The notes: generated by a model not told the origin, from the letters alone. Shown: positions 10,499 through 21,929, counted from the stretch's first letter. The stretch is DNA of 64,000 nucleotides from Glebionis coronaria (GCA_025667525.1 CM046877.1:619332580-619396579), one strand, 5' to 3'. Made by a program: numbers and translations.

Positions 10499-12673
10499 AT
10501 GGACTCGACACTTAAAGAGGGAGACTTGCATCGAATGCACGACAAAGCTAGAGAAAGTGGTATAAATTCATTTCAAATGCTTCAATATCATCTAGTTACT
10601 CTTTCGCGGCTTCAAGGAGGGAGCGAATTTGTGACAATCTTTGGTCAAGATCGTCATATATTCATAGAATCAATGTTCACCATCTTGACCCAACTCGCAG
10701 AGCAACTCAACAATGAAAATGTTAATCACTCTGCATCGGCACTTGCTTATAAGGCTCTTGTGACACAACTCACGCCTTTCCTCCAATTCAATATCATCAA
10801 GTCTGAAAGTTCGATCCTTTGCCAATCATTTCTTCGAGATACACATACCGAGCTTCGAGTTTTTCGTGATACAATATTGAAACTCATGACCTCGGTCTCG
10901 TCTTCGATTTATGAAAGATCTCGACTTCAGCAAGGGTATGATAATGGAGTGCAAGACTTATCGATGCAAGAGTAAATTGGTCATACGATTGACAAATTGG
11001 AGCCTAACGATGGCAAGAGCACGGAATCAGGAGGACAACATGATACCAGTGGTACGTCAGGGAATGTTCACGAGATCTCTCTTGATGACACCTTACCCGT
11101 TTATGACGAAGCGCCTGCAAACATGGTACAATGTAATGTTGTTTATGATGTATATGCTGATGACATGCCGCATATTGAGCATTCTGAACCTAATTATGAC
11201 AAACATGGGATGGAAAAGAGTGATAGAAATACCACTTCTTATTCATCCGATGTGAGTCATAATAGGGGAGAAAGTGTTCAAAATGCTATAGTACATCATG
11301 ATAAATGCTTTACAACTGCCTCGTTAACTGATTCTGATTCCAAAATTAAAGAGCTCGAAACGATCGTAGCTCGGCAATCAAAAGATTTTGAGGATGCCAA
11401 ACTTGAATTTTCTAAGAAAACGGACAAATTTGAAACGTACTTTGAAAAACTTGAAAAGGCAAACGTTGTTCTTGAAAGAAAATTGGATCAAACTGTTCTA
11501 GATTCTAAAGCTGAAAAGGATAATCTTTTGAAACAAATTCAGTTACTAGAGTCTAAATTGGCATCCCAAGATAGAGTGCTTAAAGAGAATGAGACTTTAA
11601 AGGCTCAAGTACAGGAAAAGGTCTTTGCTATAGCTGCGTTGAAAAACGAATTGAGGAAAACTAAAGGAACTAGTGTGGATACTAAGCTTGAAAAACCATC
11701 AATCTTGGGGAAACCGCCTACAAATCAGCTCGTTAGACAACCGACTGCATTTAGATCCGAGCGACCACAATCCTCGAGACCGCGGTTTGCCTCCCAAGTT
11801 GATTTGGTTCATTTTCCTAGACCAGTCACTCCAGCAACTAGGCCTAATGTGACTAAATCAGTTTTAGCAAGACCTAATCACATGATTGCCTCTAATTTCC
11901 CTAAGAATAGTTCAATGAACACGTCTAGAACTAGTTCAAATGATGTGCGCCATAAATCTGGTCAAAGGGAAGCTATTCAAAAGACACATGTAAGAGATAG
12001 CACTGTCCAACCTAGTCAGATGCCTTCTAGATTACCCAACACTGCTAACCGTAGCATGCCATCTTCTAGGAGCATCGATCAATCATCTAGGAATTATTCA
12101 GACATTAAATATGCTACTTGTAAAACATGTAGAAAATGTGTCTTTACGGCAAATCATGATGCTTGTGTCAAGAAATTACTTGATGAGGTGAACTCCCGTG
12201 CTAGAATTAAGTCCCAGTGGATAGCTAAAATCAAACCCTTTGGTAAAGTTTGGCGCCCCACTGGTAGAACTTTCACTCTTGTAGGAAACGAGTGCCCTTT
12301 AACTAGGATAATCTCCGATTCTACTAAGTCTACTAGGGAGGAAACTGATAAAGATGATACTTCACTTACGCCTAAACTTAAGGTTTTCTATAAAAGGAAA
12401 CGTTTGCCAGCCAAGACTAGTGAATCATCTACTCAGGTCGCCTCTGACACAAGTAAAGCCAACTGTGAACCCCCATGTGCTTCTATAATTGATATCGCTA
12501 ACCCACGTCAAAGCATGCAAATTCCTAATGAGATTGCAGGTACCAAAGTTGATGTTCCAAAAGAACGAAGCGGTCCAATCGTTGTGTACCGTTCAACTAA
12601 GGACACTCTTAGAGTTTGGTTGCTGAAGAAGCAGATATCAGAGAAACAAATGTCTCAGGGGATTCATGGTTAA
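10499..12673 (+). pseudogene. Gag-like protein of the copia element, interrupted by one in-frame TAA
   Basis: One frame runs for 725 codons from the ATG at 10499 to the TAA ending at 12673, broken only by a TAA at 10973-10975. The first 158 residues are mostly helical with no known motif. After the stop come an acidic stretch, a long coiled coil (from about 11340 to 11665: repeated E/K/L heptads), a basic Ser/Pro/Arg-rich segment, and a Cys/His cluster CKTCRKCVFTANHDAC (about 12116-12163) followed by a conserved basic WRPTGRTFTLVG patch. That block is familiar from the gag-proximal part of daisy-family copia polyproteins, which is my basis for the assignment. There is no protease DTG or zinc-knuckle CCHC. 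The single stop may be a recent mutation or a readthrough site. Confidence 0.7.
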
Positions 12674-12683
12674 GCTGCACAAG

Positions 12684-13543
12684 GACTTACAGTCACATAA
12701 CAGACTGTAACTCGATCTCCAAAGACAGGAAAGTTCATCCCGATGATGACTTATCTTAAAAAACGAGAAATTCATTTTTCTCGGGCATGAGCTTATATCA
12801 AAAACATTCCAAGTTTTTAAGCTCATGCATTAGGACTTATAGTCACATCACAGACTATAACTCGATCTTCAAAGAAAGGAAAGTTTATCGCCGATGATAA
12901 ACTTATCCTAAAAATGAGAAATTCATTTTTCTCGGGCATGAGCTTATATCAAAAACATTCCAAGTTTTTAAGCTCATGCATTATGGCTCATCGTTAAATG
13001 TCAGACGATGACCCGTTCTTCACAGGCAGGAAAGTTTATCGCCAATGGTAAACTTATCCTCATTAACGAGAAATTAAATTTTCTCGGACACGAGCTTACG
13101 TTAAAACCATTCAAAGGTTTTAAGCTCGTGTACATGACTTACAGTTAAATGTCAGACTGTAACTCGAACTTAGAATAAAGGAAAGCTTATCGTTTATGAT
13201 AACTTATCCTCTTAACGAGAAATTCACCTTTCTCGGTCATGAGCTTGTCTTAAAACATTCGAAGTTTTAAGCTCAGAAAGGAAAGTGTATCTGTTAAATA
13301 AGAGAACTTTTCTTCATAACGAGAAATTAACCTTTCTCGGTCATGAGCTTTCCGTTAAAACAGTCAAAGTTTTCAAGCTCATGAAAACGACTTCTAAGTA
13401 CATGTCAGCTTAGGACTCGTTCTTCAGATAAAAGGAAAGTTTATCGCCGATGATAAACTTATCCTTAACAACGGGAAGTTTCCAACTTCTCGGACTTGAG
13501 CTCGTTTTATAAGATATTCAACATCTTAAGCTCAAGTAATTGG
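12684..13543 (+). repeat. Tandem 150-bp modules, most with four hairpins whose stems covary
   Basis: Six modules: 12684-12833, 12834-12985, 12986-13135, 13136-13274, 13275-13388 (lacks the first hairpin) and 13389-13543. A full module reads hairpin A (TTACAGTC...GACTGTAA), hairpin B (AAGTTTATC...GATAAACTT), hairpin C (CGAGAAA...TTTCTCG) and hairpin D (CATGAGCTT...AAGCTCATG with an inner AAAAC/GTTTT stem). Arms change in pairs between modules: A is TTATAGTC/GACTATAA in module 2 and TCATCGT/ACGATGA in module 3; D is CACGAGCTT/AAGCTCGTG in module 3 and ACTTGAGCT/AGCTCAAGT in module 6; C is CGGGAAG/CTTCTCG in module 6. It starts just after the gag stop, so it would lie in the element RNA. Confidence 0.9.
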
Positions 13544-14060
13544 TTTTCAAAACTTTGAACACAATTTTTCGAGAATTTCTCAAAAGGTTTTTCTAAATCT
13601 TTCAAAATTGTGTGTTCAAAAATGTTTTGATAAAAAGAGCATGTCTTCTGGAATCGATAATATTTACGAACCTAGAAATGTCATTCAATAATGACACGGG
13701 GTTGTAAATAAAGTTCGAGCAGAAGTTCAAACTTTTAAAACATGCTCAAAATGGTTTGCTATTATTTCAGATAGCAACCCGCTTTTCATAATCAAGTCAA
13801 GCATTTCACCGGAAAGCTTTGACTCAACAACGGGAATTAATTTTCTCGGGGACGTGACGAGGTGACCAACATTCGTGAACAAGAACCATGTGCTTCTTTC
13901 ATATGATGTTCTCCATCATTCAGGTCCAACCTCGTAAATTGCTAATATTGTGAATTCATTATCATATATTGATCTTTGCACGTGTTAAATACCTTACACT
14001 TGTGTTTAAAAGGTATTTAATTTACGTTTCAAGTACACCCTCATTAATTTGAGGGGGAGC
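13544..14060 (+). other. Further hairpin-rich non-coding RNA region of the copia element
   Basis: Additional inverted pairs continue past the modules: TTTGAACACAATTTT (13554-13568) with AAAATTGTGTGTTCAAA (13604-13620, a two-base insertion), GAGCATGT (near 13638) with ACATGCTC (near 13739), TGTCAT/ATGACA (near 13679-13696), GCTAT/ATAGC (near 13756-13777), and TTAAATACCTT with AAGGTATTTAA (near 13984-14021). It ends at a purine-rich GAGGGGGAGCTTG near 14050. No coding frame is present. Confidence 0.7.
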
Positions 14061-15023
14061 TTGTGTAATTCATGAAGATAATTGGATTTACATTTTTCTT
14101 CCCAAATTTTCTTAAAATGCTATTAAATCAATTGATATTAAAAACATCGATTGGGTTAATATTTTTAATATGGGGGAGAAAATGTGATTTAATATGGGAT
14201 ATGATCAATCATAAATGGTTTGACTTAACGTCTTAGCTCATCCCGACATGTGCGAAATGTTTTCGAATATCGTAGCATATGTTAAGGGGGAGCAAAATGG
14301 ATTTGCACTTCAAAATGGATTTCATGGTGACATACACTTACCCAAAACATCTCTATTCACGACGGTGAAGGTTGTGGTGACATAAGGATGGTAGGATAGG
14401 TTAAAGTCCAATGATTTCTCTAGAACCGGAGGAATCATCCCAAGGACATTCCATAGCTAGAAATAGTAGTCCTTAGGAAAGATGGAGAAAGATTGTGAAC
14501 GTAGCTGAATGCCGACCAAGTACTTAAGTTAGCACTGGAACAATCACAACAAGGTGCTAGTTATGACGTATTGGTAAGCATTGAAGGGGTTGAAGAATGA
14601 AAAAGAATTGTAAAGATAAAGGGTGTAAAGAAAGAAGCCCTCCTTACAACCTTAGGCAGAAACCGGGTCAATTCATATGCTATTGAGATCATTTATGATT
14701 CTCGATATTGAAGATAGACATCATGGACCCAGTGATGCAAGGCACAACCCATCCCATCTAACTCAGATATCTCTCAAAAGATATTTGTTTTAATCACACG
14801 GAGACAACACATTATCTATTGATTTATTCACTCCGAATAAATTGGTATTGAAAAGGTGGCACTCCTCTCCAGCCTCCGATCACTAAAATCCAAAATGCAC
14901 GATCGAGTCTAGAGCCATTTGAGATCATCAAATATCTCATTAGGACACACTTTCATATTTACTTGCTTCTTCACACACTGTGAAAAGTAAGAAAGATCTT
15001 AAGAGTCCTACGCAAAATCTTCA
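14061..15023 (+). other. Non-coding interior of the copia element
   Basis: No open frame of note and no pol-like motif. It contains two more purine-rich tracts (near 14171-14180, ATGGGGGAGAAAA, and 14283-14297, TTAAGGGGGAGCAAA) and a 10-bp inverted pair ATATTAAAAA/TTTTTAATAT near 14136-14171. It occupies the place where pol would be in an autonomous relative. Confidence 0.5.
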
Positions 15024-15400
15024 TGATCTTGCCTGAACATCTGAGTAATACGAAAGTATTTACAATGAAGATGGAAATCCTTCTTGAGCGAATATCAAAA
15101 AGCTCATGGTAGGTGACTTGTGCGATTCTTTATGAATCAAACTTGTGATAACTGGAAAGCAACAGTGGTTTAATTCTTAAATGAATTTAAACACGTTCCA
15201 GGCCTCTACGCATTATCATATGATCTTGCCAGAACACTCAGAGTGACTCTTTATTGATCACAGTGACGAGTGGAAATCCTTCTAGTGTTAACATCAAACA
15301 GCACTTGGTAGGTAACTTACAAGATTCTTTATGAATCAAGCTAGTGACAACTGGAAAGCAACGATGGTGCGGTTCTTAATTGAACTTCACTTGTTCCAGG
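15024..15400 (+). repeat. Diverged tandem duplication, unit about 197 bp
   Basis: Unit one (15024-15220) and unit two (15221-15400) both run from TGATCTTGCC through TGGAAATCCTTCT and GATTCTTTATGAATCAA to a GTTCCAGG. The GATTC/GAATC palindrome is kept in both. Many substitutions separate the copies, so the duplication predates this insertion. Confidence 0.75.
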
Positions 15401-15998
15401 AACATGAATTGACGGCTTCAAATCATGCGGATAATATTATCCAAATGATTCACTCTTTAAGTTCGCAGTCAGCTTTGGACGGTCGAGTAAAGAGAACGGG
15501 TTTACCCGCGAAATCTTGTCAAGGAGGTTCTTGATTGAAACTACCTGCCACAAGTACGATATTTAATATCGTTCAACGGTCTTCACTGACCGGAGGTAAA
15601 ATGCTACCGAATTAGAATGAAATGTTCAAGGCCATTTCATCCGTGTATATGGTTTGTTGCTAACTGTCTTATGCAGCGTAACAAGAAGGTGGCATTACGG
15701 TGTATAATCCAGAAGAAGTCGTTACCACATGCTTATACTACATACACTTAGTACTTCAACAAATTCAAGAAAGCCTGAAGGTCAAGTCTTCCGCTGTATC
15801 AAACTCTGAAGCTTTCAAGAATTTAAAGGTATAAGTATGTGGAACATGAAGTCACGAAGAGGCAAATTTCACAAGTGATGAATGCACAAGGTCAAGGCAA
15901 GGAAACATGCTCAAGACTAAAGTCAAAGATCATATCAAGCATATTCACAAGAACAAGATCGAAGACTCAAGCATAGATGCTAGGTTTAAGATTTTGTA
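15401..15998 (+). other. Non-coding tail of the copia element
   Basis: I see only short frames and no recognisable domain. A 67-residue frame (15331-15534) overlaps the duplication and shows no domain. Confidence 0.4.
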
Positions 15999-16141
15999 AA
16001 ATGGTGTGACCTCCCTTACGGGGAGATGTTGGAAATATGTTTTCCCAAAGGAAGTCTCGGTCACATCATTATTAGCATAGATCACGAGCCATAGAATATT
16101 TAGAACTTTGTAACTTGGAGCGACCTCCCTTAGGGGGAGAT
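15999..16141 (+). other. Duplicated polypurine tract and LTR-start decoy; true tract at the end
   Basis: The true tract AGGGGGAGAT (about 16132-16141) directly precedes the 3' LTR in the context GACCTCCCTTAGGGGGAGA. A diverged copy of the whole junction lies about 117 bp upstream: GACCTCCCTTACGGGGAGA (about 16008-16026) followed by TGTTGGAAATATGTTTT (16027-16043), which copies the first bases of the LTR. The unit therefore duplicates tract plus LTR start. Confidence 0.8.
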
Positions 16142-16464
16142 TGTTGGAAATACGTTTTACGTATTTATGAAGGATCGGTCGCTCCAACGATAATTATGTA
16201 ATGGGCTCGTGGTCCACTTAGTAATGTATAGTCCATATATCCCACATGTAGGGTGGGCTATATATACACCCCTCCTAGCATGTTAGGAGGGGTGGTGGTT
16301 CATTCATTTCATAACATTTCATTAATCTAATTAGTCTTTCTCTCTCTACTTTTCTTCCCTCTCCTTTCTCTCTCTATACTTCATCTTCCTCCTTCCCCAT
16401 TTCCACCATCAAATCCTTAGATCAATCCATCATTTACCAAATCCTTAGATCTCGTAGACCTTCA
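16142..16464 (+). repeat. Copia element 3' LTR (323 bp)
   Basis: Same length as the 5' copy, from TGTTGGAAAT to CCTTCA, followed by the ACCAA duplication (16465-16469). It differs from the 5' LTR by one base that I could see. Confidence 0.95.
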
Positions 16465-16469
16465 ACCAA

Positions 16470-18917
16470 CTGTGTACAAACTGCCATGTAAATAGGACAA
16501 CATGTATGTAGCAGCAGGCGTGAAGCCTCATGGCTGTGTTGCGTGTATATGGTGTGTTTCGTGCATGCTTGTACAAGAATGTTCATAAGTAAATGTACAA
16601 AAACAAGTGAACAAGAAACATAAAAACGTGATAGTGTGAGGTGTTCATATTTGAAGTGGTTCGTAGCGATACCCGAGAAATAGTAGCAATATGAACCCCT
16701 TTTCATAAATATAGATGACATATGTGTGGGTTTTGTGAAGATACTAATTGCAAGACACTATAAACCAACAATCGAGAGAATGTAAATGTGTAGCGTTGTG
16801 AGTAAAGAACAAAAATAGTAATTATATCTTGCAAATGGGTCTTGAAACTTGTTTGAGCTGTGTGAATGAGACATCAATGGTGTAACTTAGGGACTAAGAT
16901 AATCTATTAGTACAAGATAGAAGGGGTATGCAAGTATGTGTGAGAACACCACTGTTAATGAAGCATGTATAAACGAATACAACCCTCTCAACTTTTTTAT
17001 AAAAATCGGTTGTTGTGTGTGTTTACATGGATGAACAACAAAAAGAGTAAATAGTAACAAAACAAGAGTATGTGATGCGTATCTATCTACTAACCAGAAA
17101 CTTAAAACTAGAGAATGAAAGTGATGTATGTTGTTATGACAATGAAGGTGATAGCCCATTTCTTTTGCTGTCATGTATAGTTTCATAGGTAGGGTAATGC
17201 TAGAACTAGCCTCACTGTGACAAAATAGGGAATACTATATATACATATTTGTTGCCATGATAAATAAAGTAGTAGTAGCCAAAAGTATTATATATGCATA
17301 TTTTGCTGTCATATAATGTATGAAGGTGTACTTGAATAAAGGAAAATGACTATGCCATGTATGTATGCATGTATGATGAAAACAAAAGAAAACAAGAATC
17401 ACATCTTTTCCTTTTGATGATTTCGTGTAGACAAGAAAACAAGGAAAGTCAAAACATTTAAAAAGTACCAAGTGGGAATGTTAACACAAATACTATTATT
17501 TCTTTTTATTTCCAAAATTTGCTAGGAGAGTACACATAACCAATTAAATTTCGACCCTTAGACCCTAATTTACGCCTAGTTTTAATCGACCAAATTACCT
17601 TCGCCCAAAGATATAAAAATAGCTTTTTAAAGGTGACACGGCCTAGTTTCCAAAACAGTTTTCCGTTTGTCTTGAAGTTAAGTAACGAACTCGCAATAAA
17701 TTTCCAAAGATGGCCGATTGACACTTATAAATAATTGAGCCTTACTTGTTTTTGGTTGCGAGTGCACCACTTTGTCTAATTGTGTGATATACTTAGAGAC
17801 ATCAATAAAATGCGATATTTATTAAATATCGAAGAGCTCACAGTCTAGTTTTTATAACAAGAACCCGATTATTTTTCGGACTAATAAATAACGAGTTATT
17901 AAATCCTAAAGTCGACCCCGTGACTAAAATTATTGAACATGAAAAATGTATGAAAATATTTTTTAAACTAAGAGCAAGTATAAAATATCAACCAAGTGCG
18001 TTGTACATTATTATTTATTGTATTTAGCCTAAGTACGGATATTTTACTTAGGTTACGAGTAGACCGTTTGAGCATCGTTTTGCGTGCCTTTATATTCCGT
18101 GCTATCTTTATTGATCATATTCATTACTTCATCGAGGTGAGTTTCATAGCCCCACTTTTTACTTGTTTTGTATACTTTTGGGGTGAGAACATTGCTTGTT
18201 TTAAACGGATGAACATAAGTGCTAAAACTTGATACGTTTGCCTACATGATATCTAAGTAGCGATATCCCTAGATGCTTTAGCCTACTATCGTGAACCGTT
18301 AATTACTTTGTGTAAGCGCGAATGTTAATGGATAAATCTATCGGGACTAACCTCCCTATCTAATTTGGTTGTGTGGCCAAAGTTAGATACACATACATTT
18401 GAGGATTTACAAATGCTTCGGGATAGGCATTTGCTCGGGCTCTTATTATATCTTGTTGGTTGAGGTTAACGCTTCGTTGTCACGAGCTTAGGCGTAGGAA
18501 TACAAACGTATACTATTTTGATTATAGCCATGTTTTGGTTATATGCCGGTTGCCTGATCAAAATCTTATGGTTCATCACATTAATTTTGTAACTAAACCT
18601 ATGAACTCACCAACCTTTGTGTTGACGCTTTAGCAATGTTTTTCTCAGCTATCAAGACGGAGGAGTGACGTGGTTATGCATGGGAGATTTTTAAATGAAA
18701 ATGGTCGTGACTAGTGTATGGATATTTTGATCAGTGTTAAAGTCTTTTGAAACGATGTTTTATTATGATCTTGTGTAACTCGCTTCCGAACAAGTTTATG
18801 CTTTTAATTAAAAGAAAACGGCTTTTAAATAGTCGTTCTTTGTATCTATGTCTTGTGATAGTCATGACCGTCGCACCCCATTATGTTGTATTAGTATGAT
18901 AAATTGGTGGTGTGACA
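16470..18917 (+). repeat. Element A 5' LTR, second part
   Basis: Resumes A's LTR at CTGTGTACAAACTG after the copia element and runs to the terminal TGTGACA. It matches 29592-32044. Minus-strand frames of 72-99 residues in it have no features of protein and are mirrored in the other LTR with frame-changing differences. Confidence 0.9.
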
Positions 18918-18920
18918 GAC

Positions 18921-18933
18921 TGGTATCAGAGCC
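18921..18933 (+). other. Primer-binding site of element A
   Basis: TGGTATCAGAGCC, three bases after the LTR end: a perfect 13-base match to the site complementary to the 3' end of plant initiator-Met tRNA, the primer used by many Ty3/gypsy and Ty1/copia elements. Confidence 0.9.
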
Positions 18934-19015
18934 GTAGTTATAGAGAACTAGGTTATTTTATAAAACGATTTTTATAAACGTGAGTCAAAAATTTAATTGT
19001 TGGAAGAATAATTCT

Positions 19016-21676
19016 TGTAACACCCCACTTGGATAAATGGACCGTTACGTGTATTTATGGCGTGTCATCAAAGCATAAGGTAAATGTCCTAGAACATTAA
19101 CTGACCATAAAGGAAATACCGGAAATCAAACATCGGTAATCCAAACGTAAGCCCAAAACATGAAATATAAAATACCGAATGAAAGGACTAAACAATGTCC
19201 AAATAAGCAGAATAATATAAGAAATGCATAAAGTAAGAAGCCTGGGTAGCTTCCATCCAAATGCACACGCTCTTGGAATCCTAAAAGCATCCTGATGTAC
19301 CTGCCGTTAGAACATGAAAGGAACTACGGCTGAGCATAACGCTCAGTGAACGGATATGAAGCATGATAAGGAATTACTGAAATGAAGTAGATGATAAATA
19401 CTGAAGCTGTAAGACTGATATGTAACATGTGGTAGAACTCTGCATAAAATCTAAGCAGCCTGGTTCATATATACTGATACTGAAATATAACTATTAATTC
19501 TGAAAACGTGCGTTTACTGTATTTTATTTGCCAGAGCTTATATAGGTCACGTGCTGTAACAACCGTGCATGAATAACTGGAGGGGTGACCTCGTCATGCT
19601 GTAGAGGGGTGACCTCTAAATAACTGTGCTGGGTGGAGGGATCAGCTCCAATGTGAAGGATGTAGAGCACACCACATTCACCCTGATAACTTGTAACACA
19701 TATAAGCCTAGGATGCATCCATACGCCCCACTAAAAAAAATACTGATAAAATGGCCAAGCTGAGCTGAGTCGGACGATGCAGGATATCACTCTCCTGCAT
19801 GTGAGTCACGACACCGGTGCCTCTAGTGCCGTGGTTACGGTACCTCCGTAACTAGTACATAAACTGGTCGTGCTTGTATATAATGCTCAGGCAATTTATT
19901 TAGTTATTAACATGATTACTGATAAACTTAAACATATACTGGGGAAAACATTTGGCTGCAGACGGGGAATCCTAAACATGCATAGAAAAGGAAGTCCTTA
20001 CTGAAAGGACGGAAAATCCGTACGACCAAGCGAAACGAAAGAAACAAATAATAGTAGAGAAAGAGGAATATCCGTACCTTAGCCAATCTTGACGATAAAA
20101 AAAAATCCAAATTTATTTCTTGTAAATGATCTACAATAATTTTTTTGAATGCATAGTTAATACATACTAATAGATGGCGCTCCAAACTTATTGATTAATT
20201 TTAAAGATAATAAACAAATATTGCCAAAGGTGAAACTTTAAAACACTATGAGGTTTAAATGTAATTAGATTTATAGTTCAAGGATTAAATATGTAACCTT
20301 AACATTGACATCATGAAGATGACGTGAACTTTGTTATCAAAAATTTCAAAGCAAAAAAGAAAGAATACATAGTATTCTTCTTCAACAATGCATCCACACA
20401 TTTATTTCCTTGTTTCACATATTTGGTTCGACAACACTTCTATTACTAGCAAACATGTGTTCTAGATTTCTGTGTATTAGTACAGTTATGTATGTTAGGT
20501 TCATAGTTTACCTCTCAACAAAACAGGTTATCGATCGACAGGAAACAAGAATGTGGTGGCAAACTTGAACGTGAATACGAACACTGACGGACAACATATC
20601 ATCATAATCATCGAACCCAAGAACCGACGTGTAACATGAACTCGAAACTTTTTCCTTGTATAGAACTACAGCCGGGAACTCGATAGAATCAAAACCCCGC
20701 TCGAACATAAACCGATGTCGATTTGATGGAAACTCGATGCCATGCGCAAGCTAGCGAACCAACCAGAACGGCGTTTCCAAACATAACATGATCGCCCTTA
20801 ACCCGAGCAGATCCAAAACTCGAAACACGACTCTGCGGCGGTTATCATTGCACACGGACAATCTCTCGTCACTACTAAGAAGAAGACGATAACGCATCCA
20901 AACGACATGGCCATGAACACTTGATCATTATACGAGTTCATAACCAGATTAAAGTTCCAAACGTATAATATAAAACCAAAACTCTGAGGTGATCAAATGA
21001 CAATTATGTTCGAACCTGAACAAATGCTATAAATTTGAGCGAGGCTGAAATGGAATACAGATCATGTCGTGTAATCTTTTGTTTGTTTAGGTTTTGTTTA
21101 TCATTGTGAAGCGGTTTTAAGTGGTTGTTATTTGTCATCAATGTTATTGTGACTCCTTTGAGAATGTCAAAATGCGTTTTATTATGAGCAAGTGCATTGT
21201 ATAACAATTTATGCGCCGAGATTTGAGGAAGAACATATAGCATGATATTTAATCCATTCAGTGACTCGTTTATTTTTCAAACTTTCTATCTTTCACATTT
21301 TCATTATTTGATGACAATAATTTCTGTATTAATGCTTAATTTATCAACTTATACGTATAAAATGTACGTTTATTTTCTTTGTGTGCCAACATGCATTCTT
21401 AATTTATATACTATATAAGTTTGTTTAGTTAGTTTTTCTTAATGGGCTGGGCTTTGGCTTTATCTGGTCCTGAGTAGGCTTGTAAGGCTTATGCCTACAC
21501 AAACCCGTTTTATTTATTTCGTGTCATAACTTGTTTTCTCGTGTGTACGTATATTCATGGATTTGTTTATTTCGAGTTATATCTTGTCATGTCGTATTTA
21601 ATATACGTGATTACTTGTCGTGTATTATTAACATATTAAAAGTTTAAATTCATGGTATTTTTAAGCGGGTTTTACA
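19016..21676 (-). mobile_element. Solo LTR related to element B, minus strand (2,661 bp)
   Basis: On the plus strand it starts TGTAACACCC and ends GGGTTTTACA, flanked by ATTCT at 19011-19015 and 21677-21681. It is homologous to B's LTR: for instance GAGGGGTGACCTCGTCATGC near 19581 recurs near 35982, and CATACGCCC near 19718 recurs near 36131. No primer site or interior adjoins it, so it looks like the product of recombination between two LTRs. It inserted into A's interior just after A's primer site and leader. Confidence 0.8.
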
Positions 21677-21681
21677 ATTCT

Positions 21682-21929
21682 AGACTATAACTAACTCTCA
21701 AAAATCTCCAAGAACCACTTCACTCCATGTCTTCGATACAAGTAAGTTGTGACTTGAGATAGTTTATGATTTTTGCAATGCTAAGTTTGGAATTTGATTG
21801 CTACGTGTTATTAGCATTAGGTATTCCCTTCCCATGTTTGAGTGATACCCATAGGGACATGTAATAAAATGATTTTTTTAGTGGAAATAAAATGCCTAAC
21901 ATCCTTGTATGGATTGTTATGATACACAA
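21682..21929 (+). other. Interior of element A, no gene
   Basis: AT-rich sequence without a frame or repeat of note, between the solo LTR and the minisatellite. Confidence 0.4.

Larger units (their letters stand above)
7946..16464 (+). mobile_element. Young non-autonomous Ty1/copia-type element nested in A
   Basis: The ends are 323-bp LTRs (7946-8268 and 16142-16464) that differ at one base seen by eye (near 8052, G versus T). The flanks are ACCAA at 7941-7945 and 16465-16469, and the uninterrupted site ...AGGACCAACTG... is present in A's 3' LTR near 29582-29592. Inside are a primer site, a long G-poor leader, one gag-like frame broken by a single stop, a hairpin-module array, more hairpins, a tandem duplication and a polypurine tract. 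No protease, integrase, reverse transcriptase or RNase H is present, so any movement needed proteins supplied by another element. The near-identical LTRs make it the most recent datable insertion in the window. Confidence 0.95.

Noticed and set aside
12834..13543. CRISPR-like array
   Set aside because: Repeats are adjacent 150-bp modules without unique spacers, in a plant retrotransposon.
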